A stretch of 64,000 nt of DNA from Oscillospiraceae bacterium (GCA_900752435.1 CAADVD010000025.1:9025-73024); one strand, 5' to 3'. Shown: positions 31,519 through 40,955, numbered from the stretch's first letter. Notes: a model not told the origin generated them from the sequence alone. A program made the numbers and translations.

Positions 31519-32977
31519 TTTCCGTGCTCCTTTCATTTTGAACCGTAATTTCGGCCTTGCGTTCCTCATCCTTCTGCATCACCGGCAGACGAATGGTTAC
31601 GGTTGTTCCAACACCCAATGTGCTTTCCACCGTAATGTCGCCGCCGTGAAGCTGTACAATTTCATCTGCAACCGCCAGACCGATACCGGAGCCGCGTCTG
31701 GTGGAATTGGCCTTAAAGAATTTTTCTTTGATGTGCGGCAGATCTTTGGCCGCAATGCCGCATCCCGTATCGGATACGCGCACCACCGCAAACCCGTCCT
31801 TTTCCTTGACGTCCACAGTAATCACACCGCCCGCGTCGGAATATTTGAGCGCATTGTCAATGACATTGATGAACACCTGTTTGATGCGGTTTTTGTCGCC
31901 AAACACAAACGACAAATTGTCCGGCTCGTTGATGAGCAAGGTTTGGTTGTCGCGCCGGGCGCGTTCGGTATATACCAGTACGGTATCGTCAATTTCAGCC
32001 AACAAGTCCATTTTGGTTTTCACTAAGGTGAAGCGCCCATTCTGCATACGCGAAAAGTCCAGCAATTCTTCCACCATGCCCGACAGCCGTTCCGTTTCCT
32101 TGAGAATGACGCGCATCCCCTTTTTCGTCATCGCGTCATCACCCGGCGGCATAGTCATCAGCGTTTCGCCCCAGCCCTTGATGGCCGTCAGCGGGGTGCG
32201 CAGCTCGTGCGAAACGGAGGAGATGAACTCGTTTTTCATTTGTTCGGTTTTTTGGATTTCATCGGCCATATAATTGAGAATGTCACACAGTTCACCGATT
32301 TCATCGTTGGACTTTTTGATGATACGGGCGCTCATATCGCCGCCTGCAAATTGTCTGGCCATATCCCCCAGTTCCCGCACCGGAATTACAATCGACTTGA
32401 TGAAAAAGGAGTTGGACAGCAAAATCAACCCCAGTACCAGCACCATAATACCGGTCAGAATCAGCATAAACACGGTGATGGCATGGTCGATTTTTTCCAG
32501 CGAAATCACATAGCGCACCGCCGAATATTCGCTCGTCACAAACGGTACCAGTCTTCGTGTCAGCGCCATAATTTTCTCGCCGTTCTCACTCGGCCCGATA
32601 TAATGCCCAATGCCGTCCGCCGACGTCATGGCCTGCTCATAATCGGGCATATCACCCATGGAATCGTACGAAAATCCGCTTGATGTCACGACAATCATGC
32701 CGTCTGAATTGAGCGCCATCATCTCAATTTGATCTTTGTCCTCAAAATTCTCCACCAAACTGCGTACATATAACCGAAAGTTGACCTTGGCGTCGTTGGC
32801 ATTCTCATTCATTTTGCTGTAATTGATGTAATCACTGCTGGACAAGACGTTGTTGGCGGCGGAATAGTAGTAATTTTTCACGCCGAACGCGATGCCGATT
32901 TCCAGCAAAATCAACACCACGGTCACCACGCCAAGGCTATTGAGCACCCAGCGTCTGGTAATGCTGCGATACTGCAC
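31499..32977 (-). CDS. Sensor histidine kinase (WalK/PhoR-like)
   Basis: A 492-residue membrane kinase. Two membrane segments (about 11-32 and 167-189) flank a 135-residue extracytoplasmic sensing domain, followed by HAMP (about 190-245), phosphoacceptor H257 in SSVSHELRTPLTAIKGW, N box INVIDNALKYSD, and G boxes DTGCGI and RRGSGIGLAVADEIV. The GTG start at 32977 has GGAGG seven bases upstream. It is co-transcribed with the response regulator upstream and yqhQ downstream. No PAS domain is evident, unlike WalK. Confidence 0.92.
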   Translation of the reverse strand: MQYRSITRRWVLNSLGVVTVVLILLEIGIAFGVKNYYYSAANNVLSSSDYINYSKMNENANDAKVNFRLYVRSLVENFEDKDQIEMMALNSDGMIVVTSSGFSYDSMGDMPDYEQAMTSADGIGHYIGPSENGEKIMALTRRLVPFVTSEYSAVRYVISLEKIDHAITVFMLILTGIMVLVLGLILLSNSFFIKSIVIPVRELGDMARQFAGGDMSARIIKKSNDEIGELCDILNYMADEIQKTEQMKNEFISSVSHELRTPLTAIKGWGETLMTMPPGDDAMTKKGMRVILKETERLSGMVEELLDFSRMQNGRFTLVKTKMDLLAEIDDTVLVYTERARRDNQTLLINEPDNLSFVFGDKNRIKQVFINVIDNALKYSDAGGVITVDVKEKDGFAVVRVSDTGCGIAAKDLPHIKEKFFKANSTRRGSGIGLAVADEIVQLHGGDITVESTLGVGTTVTIRLPVMQKDEERKAEITVQNERSTESAETEK

Positions 32978-33022
32978 CGCTCCACCTCCATTTTGCTCCA
33001 CAGAATGAATGCCGCAAGCCAA

Positions 33023-33721
33023 TTATAAGTCCTGCCACTTATACCCAAATCCCCAAATCGTCTGAATGTAACGCGGGCTGGACGGTTCGTCTTCGACCTT
33101 CATGCGCAGGCGCCGAATGTTGACATCGACAATTTTAATGTCGCCGTAATAATTGTCGCCCCAGATTTCTTCCAGAATCTTACTGCGTTCCAAAGCTACA
33201 TTTTTGTTCTTCAAAAATAAGTCCATAATCTGGTATTCGACCTGTGTCAAGTCAATCAGTTCTCCATTTTTGGTCAGAGTTCGGCTTTTCGGCGACAGCA
33301 CAAATGGACCGGAATGAATTGGTACAACCTCTTTTCCGCGCGTACTGTTCAGACACACCCGACGATACACCGCATCCACACGCGCGACCAATTCGGACGG
33401 GCTGAACGGCTTGGTGACGTAATCATCCGCGCCCAGCATCAAGCCGTTGACCTTATCCATCTCCTGCGTCTTAGCAGACAGCATGATAATACCCATGGTA
33501 CTGCTCTTGGCGCGCAGTTGTTTGCAGACCGTAAAACCGTCAATGCCCGGCATCATAATGTCCAACAACGCCACATCAAAATCGCCGTGCTGCTCCTCAA
33601 ACACGCGCAAAGCATCTTCGCCGCACGAAACATCCACCACTTCATATCCGCTTCGCTGTAAATTGATCACCACAAAATCACGAATTACATCTTCGTCCTC
33701 ACACACTAAGATTTTTTTCAT
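33023..33721 (-). CDS. OmpR-family response regulator (WalR/PhoP-like)
   Basis: A 232-residue response regulator with receiver residues E8-D9-E10, phosphoacceptor D54 (VALLDIMMPGIDG), K near 106 in VTKPFSPSEL, and a winged-helix C-terminal domain ending YIQTIWGFGYKWQDL. The start is the ATG at 33721. It lies 39 bp downstream of a lipoprotein gene and 45 bp upstream of its kinase. Confidence 0.94.
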   Translation of the reverse strand: MKKILVCEDEDVIRDFVVINLQRSGYEVVDVSCGEDALRVFEEQHGDFDVALLDIMMPGIDGFTVCKQLRAKSSTMGIIMLSAKTQEMDKVNGLMLGADDYVTKPFSPSELVARVDAVYRRVCLNSTRGKEVVPIHSGPFVLSPKSRTLTKNGELIDLTQVEYQIMDLFLKNKNVALERSKILEEIWGDNYYGDIKIVDVNIRRLRMKVEDEPSSPRYIQTIWGFGYKWQDL

Positions 33722-33760
33722 CGCCAATTTTCACCCTTTCTTTCCTATTTTGTTCTTCTA

Positions 33761-35077
33761 TCACAAATGAAAGAACGCATCGCGCACATCGTCCTCGTCT
33801 AAATCATACTCTGTTCCGGTAATGTATAAACTATATCCATAAACGAGCTGTCCGTTCACGGACAACATTTGATAACCGGACGGCAGTTCACCACCGCTTA
33901 AATTATCGGGCGTAAACGTTTTGATTTTCAGCAGTTTTTGGGTATCGTCCTTGGGATCGTCCGGCTGAACAATGTAAAACGTCACCTCATTGTTTGCCGC
34001 ATCCTTTTTGGCACTGACCGCATCCAACCAGTTTTCCGGAATGGTAAAGCGATAGTCAAAAGTAAAATCGGTGTAGGTTGTCAAATCGGTCTCATAGGCG
34101 CCGTTCACATATCTCCGCCAATCAATCAAATAGAGCTGGTTGTCCTCATAACCGGGAAGCGGCCTGTTTTTGGGAATTTCAATGATGCCATTTCCCGTCA
34201 AATCCATGCACCCCAAGCCGGTCAGACGAACGGATTCTTCATACAAACCGTTGTATGTATCATAAGTCAAATTGACAAACCGGTTGTCCTGCATAGCCAA
34301 AATCTCAGTATACATTTCACTTCCGCGCACGCCGTCCACATACAGCGCCGGCGTATCCTCATCCACGTTTCCCATGTAGATGCCGGAATACTCGCCGGTA
34401 CGGCTGTCCATCCGCGCTTCACCGGTGATGTCAAAAACGCCGTTGATGTATTGGTACAGACGGGCGTGTGTCATCTTCTGTCCGTTTTCATCCAATTCAT
34501 TGACGATGGTGACAATCTCCTGTTCGCCGTTACCGTTGATGTCATAAACCTCATAAGCGGCGCAAGCTTCGGAAACAGAACATTCCAGTTTGCCGTCCGC
34601 ATATTCATAAATTTTCACTTGTTGGCTGTTGTCGCTTTCATTAAATAGATTAAACCCAATTACAATGTAGGTTTCCTTTTCCGTCTGGATAAACGAAAGC
34701 TTTTCCACCTCGCTGGCGTCCACCTCTGGCGTTTCCCACACCGAATACCAATTGCCATCCTTTTGATCCAAAACGTTGATGGTGATGGCGTTGCTCACAC
34801 TGTTGTTGGAGCGATAAAACACCAGCGCTTCGTCAGTAGGCTCACTGTCCAAATTGGCGATGACATACGCCGACCGATATTCACCGCTTCGCGGATACAC
34901 CAAATCAATGTTCTTTCCAGAACCGACATCGGACACCACCGCCTGATAAATTTTCTGCTGCTCCTCCGACAAGGTAGGCGGCTTAATCATCGATTCAATG
35001 GAAGTCTGCGAAAAATTACAGCTTGTCATCAGCAGCAAAAAGCTTAATGCCGCCGCGAATATCGCTCTTCTTTTCAT
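33761..35077 (-). CDS. Lipoprotein with calcium-loop-like repeats
   Basis: A 438-residue lipoprotein (lipobox LMTSC near residue 20) that I cannot assign to a characterised family. Short motifs such as YDINGNGEQEIV and MDLTGNGIIEIP resemble FG-GAP/VCBS or EF-hand-like loops found in surface beta-propellers. It is the first gene before a WalRK-like two-component pair, so it may act with the sensor kinase. The start at 35077 has AAAGGGGG upstream. Its promoter region contains a hairpin with a T tract (35097-35127). Confidence 0.75.
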   Translation of the reverse strand: MKRRAIFAAALSFLLLMTSCNFSQTSIESMIKPPTLSEEQQKIYQAVVSDVGSGKNIDLVYPRSGEYRSAYVIANLDSEPTDEALVFYRSNNSVSNAITINVLDQKDGNWYSVWETPEVDASEVEKLSFIQTEKETYIVIGFNLFNESDNSQQVKIYEYADGKLECSVSEACAAYEVYDINGNGEQEIVTIVNELDENGQKMTHARLYQYINGVFDITGEARMDSRTGEYSGIYMGNVDEDTPALYVDGVRGSEMYTEILAMQDNRFVNLTYDTYNGLYEESVRLTGLGCMDLTGNGIIEIPKNRPLPGYEDNQLYLIDWRRYVNGAYETDLTTYTDFTFDYRFTIPENWLDAVSAKKDAANNEVTFYIVQPDDPKDDTQKLLKIKTFTPDNLSGGELPSGYQMLSVNGQLVYGYSLYITGTEYDLDEDDVRDAFFHL

Positions 35078-35096
35078 GCAACCGCCCCCTTTCAGT

Positions 35097-35163
35097 AAAA
35101 AAATCCGGAAATGATATTTCCGGATTTTCAGCATATTCACAGGAATCTATCCCATAAAGTATA
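35097..35163 (-). promoter_or_regulatory. -10 element and terminator-like hairpin before the lipoprotein gene
   Basis: On the minus strand a TATACT (35158-35163) lies upstream of a 12-bp hairpin (35100-35127, arms AAATCCGGAAAT) followed by seven T residues, and the lipoprotein start codon is 20 bp further on. The hairpin may simply terminate citrate synthase transcription (its stop is at 35220). If the TATACT is a real promoter, the hairpin would act as an attenuator for the downstream operon. The -35 is poor (GTGGAA). Confidence 0.5.
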
Positions 35164-35219
35164 ACACATTTACAGAAAAATTCCACTACTTTTTATGAAT
35201 TTTCAAATACCAACAAGTT

Positions 35220-36593
35220 CTATCCGCGTTCTGACAATAAAACATACGGACGCTTTTTCACCACAGCTTTATAGGCCGGGCGAATGATGCGTTTGCCGGT
35301 GCACATTTCCTCAATGCGGTGCGCACTCCAGCCCGCCATACGCGAGCAGGCAAAAATCGGCGTAAAGAGATCCTCCGGAATGCCAAGCATTTTATAAACC
35401 AAACCGGAATACAAATCCACATTGGCACAAATAACCTTGGTGCTTCCCTTCATTTCAGCAAAAATCTGCGGTGTCAATTCCTCGACTGCCTGCAAAATTT
35501 CAAAATCGGCCTCAAACTCCGTTCCCTTTGCCAACTGCATGGCGTTTTTCTTCAGAATCCGTGCACGCGGATCAGACTTGGTATAAACCGCATGCCCCAT
35601 GCCGTAAATCAAGCCGCTTCCATCGCCGGCTTCACGGTTGACAATTTTGCGCAGAAAATCCGCAATTTCGTCTCGGCTGTTCCAATTCTTAACGCCTGCC
35701 TTAATTTGCTCAAGCATATGCACCGTTTTGATGTTCGCGCCGCCGTGGCGAGGCCCTTTCAACGAACCGATTGCTCCGGCATAAGCGGCGTAAGCATCCG
35801 TTCCAGAGGAAGTCAACACACGGCAGGTAAACGTGGAGTTGTTACCGCCTCCGTGTTCCGCGTGAAGCATCATGCAGGTATCCAGCAGCAGCGCTTCCTC
35901 TTTGGTAAACGCCCGATCCGGCCGCAGCAGAGAAAGAATGCTCTCCGCAATGCTCTGCCCGTAAATCAGCGGATGCAGAATCAGCGAACCGCCGTTGAAA
36001 TGGCTGTTTTTTACCTGATACGCCTTGACCATAATGTTGGACAAACGGGAAATCAACTGCAAAGATTTGCGGATTTCCACTTCCAAACGGCTGTCCTCTG
36101 CCTCATCATCGTAGGAATACAGCGCCAGCACGCTTCGGCCAAGTTTATTCATGATGTTGGCACTCGGCGCTTTCAAAATCATATCCTCAAAAAAGCTGTC
36201 CGGCAGTTCGCGGCATTCATTCATGACCTTCTGGAAGGCCTCCAACTGCGCTTGTGTCGGCAGCTCCCCGAACAAGAGCAAATACACCGTTTCCTCAAAG
36301 CCAAACCGCCCTTCGCGGTTGCAGTTGTCCACGATATCCTGCACATTGATGCCCCGGTAGCTCAGTTCCCCCTCAACCGGCTCCTTTTCGCCTTCATTAA
36401 TCAAATAACCATGCACGTTACAAATCTTGGTTGCACCAGCAATCACACCGGTACCATCTTGATTTCGCAAACCACGCTTGATATCAAACTTATCATACAG
36501 CGCCGGGTCAATGTAGTTATGTTTTTGGTATTCGCCGCATAACAATCTAATAGCATCCAAATCAATGGATGTTTTCACTTCTCGTTTATCCAT
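35220..36593 (-). CDS. gltA: Citrate synthase
   Basis: A 457-residue citrate/2-methylcitrate synthase condensing oxaloacetate with acetyl-CoA. Active-site residues correspond to H247 (HAEHGGGNNST), H283 (PRHGGAN), H334 (GMGHAVYTKSDPRA) and D393 (NVDLYSG). The N-terminal extension of about 40 residues compared with short bacterial enzymes is typical of this clostridial subgroup. No aconitase or isocitrate dehydrogenase lies nearby. The start at 36593 follows GAAGGA. Confidence 0.95.
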   Translation of the reverse strand: MDKREVKTSIDLDAIRLLCGEYQKHNYIDPALYDKFDIKRGLRNQDGTGVIAGATKICNVHGYLINEGEKEPVEGELSYRGINVQDIVDNCNREGRFGFEETVYLLLFGELPTQAQLEAFQKVMNECRELPDSFFEDMILKAPSANIMNKLGRSVLALYSYDDEAEDSRLEVEIRKSLQLISRLSNIMVKAYQVKNSHFNGGSLILHPLIYGQSIAESILSLLRPDRAFTKEEALLLDTCMMLHAEHGGGNNSTFTCRVLTSSGTDAYAAYAGAIGSLKGPRHGGANIKTVHMLEQIKAGVKNWNSRDEIADFLRKIVNREAGDGSGLIYGMGHAVYTKSDPRARILKKNAMQLAKGTEFEADFEILQAVEELTPQIFAEMKGSTKVICANVDLYSGLVYKMLGIPEDLFTPIFACSRMAGWSAHRIEEMCTGKRIIRPAYKAVVKKRPYVLLSERG

Positions 36594-36661
36594 TCCTTCT
36601 ACCCCCAAGCAAAATCAAAGACCGGACGAACACGCAAGTTTCCATATTCGTCAATGCATTT

Positions 36662-36690
36662 ATTTTAACACAGTACGTTCTTAAAGTCAA
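36662..36690 (-). promoter_or_regulatory. Promoter of the citrate synthase gene
   Basis: Minus-strand TTGACT (36685-36690) and TAAAAT (36662-36667) separated by 17 bp, about 70 bp upstream of the start codon, in the divergent region shared with spoIID. Confidence 0.7.
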
Positions 36691-36814
36691 TTGATTCTGC
36701 AAGTTTAACCACAAAATAATGCATTTTCCTAACAACCGTTTTAAAATCCGCGCAAATTTAATGCACATGCACAACTACTTTTCCGGTCAACCAAAGAAAG
36801 GATGTTTGAAAGCC

Positions 36815-37858
36815 ATGAAAAAGTATCTGCAAGCGACCGCTGTGATTGTCTTTATTTTGCTGATTCTGCCCATTCTGCCGCTGCTGGGAGCAAAACCTGA
36901 TTTGCAGGACAGCAACCCGAATCATGCAGAATCTGAAACTTCTGCCGCACCCTCATCGGAAACAGCAGAGGAAAGTGCGTCGTCTCAAGCGGACACGCCT
37001 GTTTCCGGCGACACCATCTCCGTATTCAATTACACGACGGAACAAGTGGAAACCATGAACATGCTGGATTACCTCACCGGCGTAGTCTGCGCGGAAATTC
37101 CGCCGACTTTTTCAGAAGAAGCCATCAAAGCGCAAGCTGTCGTCGCACATACCTACGCTCTCTATGTGGCCGCGCAGGAACAGGCGTCTCCCACCGCTGA
37201 ATTGCAGGGTGCGCAGATCTCCACCGGCACCTCCCGCCATCAGGGCTATTATTCCGATGAAGAATTAAAAGAGCGCTATGGCAAGCATTATGAAGAATAT
37301 AAATCCAAAATCTCCAACTGTGTCTCCGCTGTTTATCATGATGTCCTCACTTACGACGGCGCACCGATTCTCGCCGCATTTCACGCCGTTTCCAACGGTA
37401 TGACCGAATCCTCCGAAAATGTCTGGGGCAATCCGCTTCCTTATCTGGTCAGCGTGTCCAGCGAAGGGGACAGCCTGACAGAGGATTTTACCCATACCGC
37501 TTCTTTTTCCTCACAGGAGGTCAAAGACATTCTATCGGCGGAGTTTTCCGATTTGGATTTTTCCGCAGACAAAGAATCGTGGTTTGTGATCCAGAGCAAA
37601 ACGCCGTCCGGTTATGTCAACGCTTTAACCGTACTCGGCCAAGCCACCGACGGGCAAACCATCCGTTCTCTTTTTTCACTGCGCAGTGCAGATTTCACCG
37701 TGTCCTACAAGAAGGATACCTTCACCTTTACCACACGCGGCTATGGGCATGGTGTGGGGCTGAGCCAATGCGGCGCAGAATACTTTGCCGAACAGGGACA
37801 GACCTACACGGAAATTCTCGCCCACTACTACCCCGGAACGACGCTGGAACAACGATGA
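36815..37858 (+). CDS. spoIID: SpoIID/LytB-domain protein (stage II sporulation protein D)
   Basis: A 347-residue membrane-anchored lytic transglycosylase-type protein. An N-terminal helix (about 6-25) is followed by a low-complexity linker (30-65) and the SpoIID domain with LTGVVCAEIPPTF (catalytic glutamate E94), FHAVSNGMTESSENVWG and the C-terminal GYGHGVGLSQCGAEYFAEQG. SpoIID remodels septal peptidoglycan during engulfment together with SpoIIM and SpoIIP; neither is in this window. The start at 36815 begins the signal anchor; an in-frame TTG nine bases earlier is closer to AAAGGA and cannot be excluded. Confidence 0.9.
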   Translation: MKKYLQATAVIVFILLILPILPLLGAKPDLQDSNPNHAESETSAAPSSETAEESASSQADTPVSGDTISVFNYTTEQVETMNMLDYLTGVVCAEIPPTFSEEAIKAQAVVAHTYALYVAAQEQASPTAELQGAQISTGTSRHQGYYSDEELKERYGKHYEEYKSKISNCVSAVYHDVLTYDGAPILAAFHAVSNGMTESSENVWGNPLPYLVSVSSEGDSLTEDFTHTASFSSQEVKDILSAEFSDLDFSADKESWFVIQSKTPSGYVNALTVLGQATDGQTIRSLFSLRSADFTVSYKKDTFTFTTRGYGHGVGLSQCGAEYFAEQGQTYTEILAHYYPGTTLEQR

Positions 37859-37862
37859 AAAA

Positions 37863-37890
37863 GCGCTCCGGCCTGCAACAGCCGAAGCGC
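37863..37890 (-). terminator. Terminator between spoIID and the convergent gene
   Basis: Stem GCGCTCCGGC/GCCGAAGCGC with one mismatch, with TTTTTC on the minus-strand side, located between the converging stops at 37858 and 37896. Confidence 0.75.
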
Positions 37891-37895
37891 CCTGC

Positions 37896-38402
37896 TCATT
37901 CTTTCTTCCGCACAGCAAACAGCTTGCTGTAAACCTCTGTGACTTTACCGTCCTGCATCTCAACGCTTCGCCAATGGAACGAGTTGTCCGTTATGTCCGA
38001 AAAAATCCAATGCAATTTTTGCTCGGCAATTTCCGTCAGTACGATTTCTTCATTTTCTCGGCGCGCCTCAAATTGTCCCACGCCGTAATTGCATCCATAA
38101 AAGCAATTCCACACCCGCTTATTCGCATTGTAAATCCGAAGTGTCGAACCGTATTCCCCGTTTGGTACATCATGCTCAACCCGCTCCTCCCGGGACGGAA
38201 AAATAAACACATCCTGAATGGCTGTTCCATTGAGTACACGGGAAAAAATCCATTCACCGGTTAAACCGGTATTTTCATCCGGTTCTTGTACATACGCAAA
38301 GGTAAAGCTCCATTCTCCGATGAGCTTAGCCCAAAAATCGTCTTCCTCCGGAATCACAATGTGTTTCTCCGCACTGATGAGCGCATCTGCAAATGCCTGC
38401 AT
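37896..38402 (-). CDS. Conserved hypothetical protein (DUF1579-like)
   Basis: A 168-residue soluble protein without signal peptide. The pattern of WAKLIGEWSF, a tryptophan- and aromatic-rich beta-strand series, FSRVLNGTAIQDVFIFP and HWRSVEMQDGKV resembles DUF1579-like lipocalin-type proteins of unknown function. The start ATG has AGGAGG eight bases upstream. It stands alone between spoIID and the WYL regulator. Confidence 0.7.
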   Translation of the reverse strand: MQAFADALISAEKHIVIPEEDDFWAKLIGEWSFTFAYVQEPDENTGLTGEWIFSRVLNGTAIQDVFIFPSREERVEHDVPNGEYGSTLRIYNANKRVWNCFYGCNYGVGQFEARRENEEIVLTEIAEQKLHWIFSDITDNSFHWRSVEMQDGKVTEVYSKLFAVRKKE

Positions 38403-38470
38403 GCCGCTTCCTCCTATCGTTTTTCTAAAGGCAATACCGTAATCCTTTCTGCGGTATTGTCCTTATATTA

Positions 38471-39403
38471 TCACGGGAATTGCGACACCTCTATGTCGTA
38501 ATTGGATAAAAAATCAATCGCCGTTGCCACCAATTTTTCCCGAACCGAAGCAGGCTCCAGCACACGCACCCCTTTGCCCATACTGAGCAGCAGCGCCTGC
38601 CACAAGCGCTCATTGGGCGGTACATACAAGTGCATCAAATAACCGCCGTCCTCCAGCAGTTCCCGTTGAGCATCGGGAAAATACTCCTCCAACACACCAA
38701 GCAAATCCGGACTGCACCAAATCTTCATGTGTTGACAGGTCTCCAAATAATGCCGGTCGTTCTCCTGCAGCAGCATCTGTACGTTCTCATGCGGCACAAA
38801 CGATACGTCCGTCATGCAAAGGCTGCGTATCCGCGCCACCTTATAAGTGCGGTAAGCCTCTTGATTCGTGTCATAGGCAAACAAATACCACGCGTACCAC
38901 TGAAACCGCAGTGCCAGCGGTTGAACCGTCTTTTGTGAAACCTCACCCTGCGCATTGCGGTAATGGAATTGCACCTGCATCCGGCGATGAATGCTGTCTT
39001 CCAACAGCTTGTTGCTCTGCTGTACCTGCTCATCTTCCTTGGTGACGCTGTAATCCAGCAATACCTTCGGCTCCTGCTCCGGCTGTAAGGACAAGTACCG
39101 GTCCAGCACCAACTTCAAACGCGCATGGTCATAACCGGTATCCAGACTTTTGAGCGCCATCACAATCAGCTCAAGATCTTCCCGCTTTAAAAACTGATTC
39201 CGTATCTGATAAGCAGGCATCAACTGGTATCCGCCGCCGCTTCCCTTGGTCGCCATAATCGGCACACCAGCCAAAGCAATGCTCTCCATATCGCGCTGAA
39301 TGGTGCGAACGGATACCTGAAAGCGTTCGGACAATTGCTTGGCAGTTGCCCTTTTGTGATTCAGCAGATAAATCACAATATCCAGCAGCCGGTCAATTTT
39401 CAT
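38471..39403 (-). CDS. WYL-domain transcriptional regulator
   Basis: A 310-residue regulator with an N-terminal DeoR/HTH-11 helix-turn-helix (RATAKQLSERFQVSVRTIQRDM, residues 19-40) and a WYL domain (QWYAWYLFAYDTNQEAYRTYKV) followed by a WCX extension. WYL regulators bind nucleotide-type ligands. The start at 39403 has AAAGGAG upstream; a longer frame upstream lacks a start with a ribosome binding site. It diverges from the Rrf2 regulator gene, and no target operon is evident. Confidence 0.92.
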   Translation of the reverse strand: MKIDRLLDIVIYLLNHKRATAKQLSERFQVSVRTIQRDMESIALAGVPIMATKGSGGGYQLMPAYQIRNQFLKREDLELIVMALKSLDTGYDHARLKLVLDRYLSLQPEQEPKVLLDYSVTKEDEQVQQSNKLLEDSIHRRMQVQFHYRNAQGEVSQKTVQPLALRFQWYAWYLFAYDTNQEAYRTYKVARIRSLCMTDVSFVPHENVQMLLQENDRHYLETCQHMKIWCSPDLLGVLEEYFPDAQRELLEDGGYLMHLYVPPNERLWQALLLSMGKGVRVLEPASVREKLVATAIDFLSNYDIEVSQFP

Positions 39404-39540
39404 GGCTTTGAAGCTCCTTTGCGCAGAAATAACTGTTTCATGGTGCAAACTTTGTCTTATCCTACCACAATTTTTAGAACAGCACAAGCCTAAATGCTTC
39501 ACCCTGACAAACTGCCGACCCAACAGCCAACTGGCTTTGT

Positions 39541-39598
39541 GCAAAATGCAAGTTCTTTTGCAAAACCAGTTGAATTTTTGGGCAGAATATGCTATTAT
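39541..39598 (+). promoter_or_regulatory. Promoter and candidate operator of the Rrf2-family gene
   Basis: TTGAAT (39570-39575) and TATTAT (39593-39598) are spaced by 17 bp. Immediately upstream, GCAAAA (39541-39546) and TTTTGC (39556-39561) form a perfect inverted repeat with a 9-base spacer, which could bind a dimeric regulator. About 75 bp separate the -10 from the start codon. Confidence 0.5.
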
Positions 39599-39672
39599 AA
39601 TTTATATCATAGTGATTTTGTAAGAAAAGTAGGATAACCCCCTCAACAAATCTAAGAAAAAGGAGTTCGCCC

Positions 39673-40110
39673 ATGAAAATATCAACCAAAGGGCGCTATG
39701 CGCTTCGTCTGATGTTGGATCTAGCCCTTCACAACGACGGCACATACACCCCACTCAAAGAAATTGCGGCACGTCAGGCAATTTCCGACAAATACCTGGA
39801 GCAAATTATCATTCAGCTCAACAAAGCCGGCTATGTCAAAAGCGTGCGCGGCGCACAAGGCGGCTACATGTTGGCCAAAGCACCGGAGGAATACACCGTT
39901 GGCAATATCCTGCGCCTGATGGAAGGCAGCTTGGCACCGGTCGCCTGCGTGGAGGACGATGCCGATGCATGCGAGCGCATGGCTGAGTGCACCACCTACG
40001 ACATCTGGCTGGAATTGAAACAGGCCATTGACCGTGTTGTAGATTCTTATACGCTGGCTGATTTGGTAGAAAAACACAACGGCAAAAATTTCTGTGAATA
40101 TTATATTTAA
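39673..40110 (+). CDS. Rrf2/IscR-family transcriptional regulator
   Basis: A 145-residue winged-helix regulator with the family opening MKISTKGRYALRLMLDLA and recognition helix region AISDKYLEQIIIQLNKAGYVKSV. Three cysteines (CVEDDADAC and CERMAEC) stand where IscR binds an iron-sulfur cluster, spaced C-x7-C-x5-C. It may sense iron-sulfur status or cysteine like CymR/IscR. No isc or suf genes are in the window, so its targets lie elsewhere. Confidence 0.9.
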   Translation: MKISTKGRYALRLMLDLALHNDGTYTPLKEIAARQAISDKYLEQIIIQLNKAGYVKSVRGAQGGYMLAKAPEEYTVGNILRLMEGSLAPVACVEDDADACERMAECTTYDIWLELKQAIDRVVDSYTLADLVEKHNGKNFCEYYI

Positions 40111-40138
40111 ATAGAATGAAAGTTCTTATTCACATCAA

Positions 40139-40180
40139 ACGCCAACTGAACGAAATCCCCCCTCGTTCAGTTGGCGTTTT
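40139..40180 (+). terminator. Terminator between the Rrf2 and alkyltransferase-like genes
   Basis: Perfect 15-bp stem ACGCCAACTGAACGA with a 9-base loop and TTTT after the 3' arm; placed between converging stops at 40110 and 40200 and probably working for both. Confidence 0.88.
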
Positions 40181-40199
40181 CTGCTGTTATATCCATTGC

Positions 40200-40679
40200 T
40201 CATCCCAATGGGTGCAAACTTTCTTCAAAATCCTTGACATAATACTTGATATTGGTTCTTCCCCGCTGAATCACAGTATGCCCCTCTGCCTCCAGCTTCG
40301 CTTTCTGTGCTTCCACTCCGCCCGGATATTTGGGATTCAACTGCCCATTTGCCTTGAGCGTCCGCCAATACGGCGTTTTGTCTGTTTCTCTCTGTTCACT
40401 GGCCCATGCAGCAATGGACACAAACACACCGGCAGTAATCGGTTCCGTGAAATCCGCATCATTGATCCGTGCAAAGTAACTTCGGATTTCCCCGACCGTT
40501 GTCACCTTGCCAAACGGAATTGTCTTCATAACACGATCGTATGCCAGCGGCGGCGCAAAATACATGCGTTCGCCGCCGTATTTTTCAATGGTTTTCGCGT
40601 CTGTGACAATCTGCATTTTTGGCATTCCCTTATCTTCCTGCAGCATCGCGTTAAAATCTTTGTCTTGTTCATTTGCCAT
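40200..40679 (-). CDS. Alkyltransferase-like (MGMT-family) DNA-binding protein
   Basis: A 159-residue protein with the helix-turn-helix DNA-binding domain of O6-alkylguanine alkyltransferases (DRVMKTIPFGKVTTVGEIRSYFA and the later GGVEAQKAKLEAEGHTV). At the position of the catalytic PCHR motif it reads PYWR, so alkyl transfer cannot occur. Such alkyltransferase-like proteins flag alkylated bases for nucleotide excision repair. The start at 40679 is preceded by GGAGGTGTTCGAT. Confidence 0.82.
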   Translation of the reverse strand: MANEQDKDFNAMLQEDKGMPKMQIVTDAKTIEKYGGERMYFAPPLAYDRVMKTIPFGKVTTVGEIRSYFARINDADFTEPITAGVFVSIAAWASEQRETDKTPYWRTLKANGQLNPKYPGGVEAQKAKLEAEGHTVIQRGRTNIKYYVKDFEESLHPLG

Positions 40680-40955
40680 ATCGAACACCTCCTGCTCCAA
40701 GAGTAGCATAAAACCTACATGGATGCAATGAGACGGTTTTAAAAATTTTTGGATTTTTTCTTCATCTAAGCAACTTGACTCACATCCCCACACTTGGGGT
40801 TTTGGATTGCGTAATCAGTCTTTCACCCATCATGTCAAATTTCAAGCATAAATATTGAATATTTCGCGAAGGCCAAGCGCGGTACAGTTCCACACGCCCA
40901 GATGCCGGCATATACTGTGATGAGTCTGCCTAGGCTCAGAAAGGATCTGTTATAA

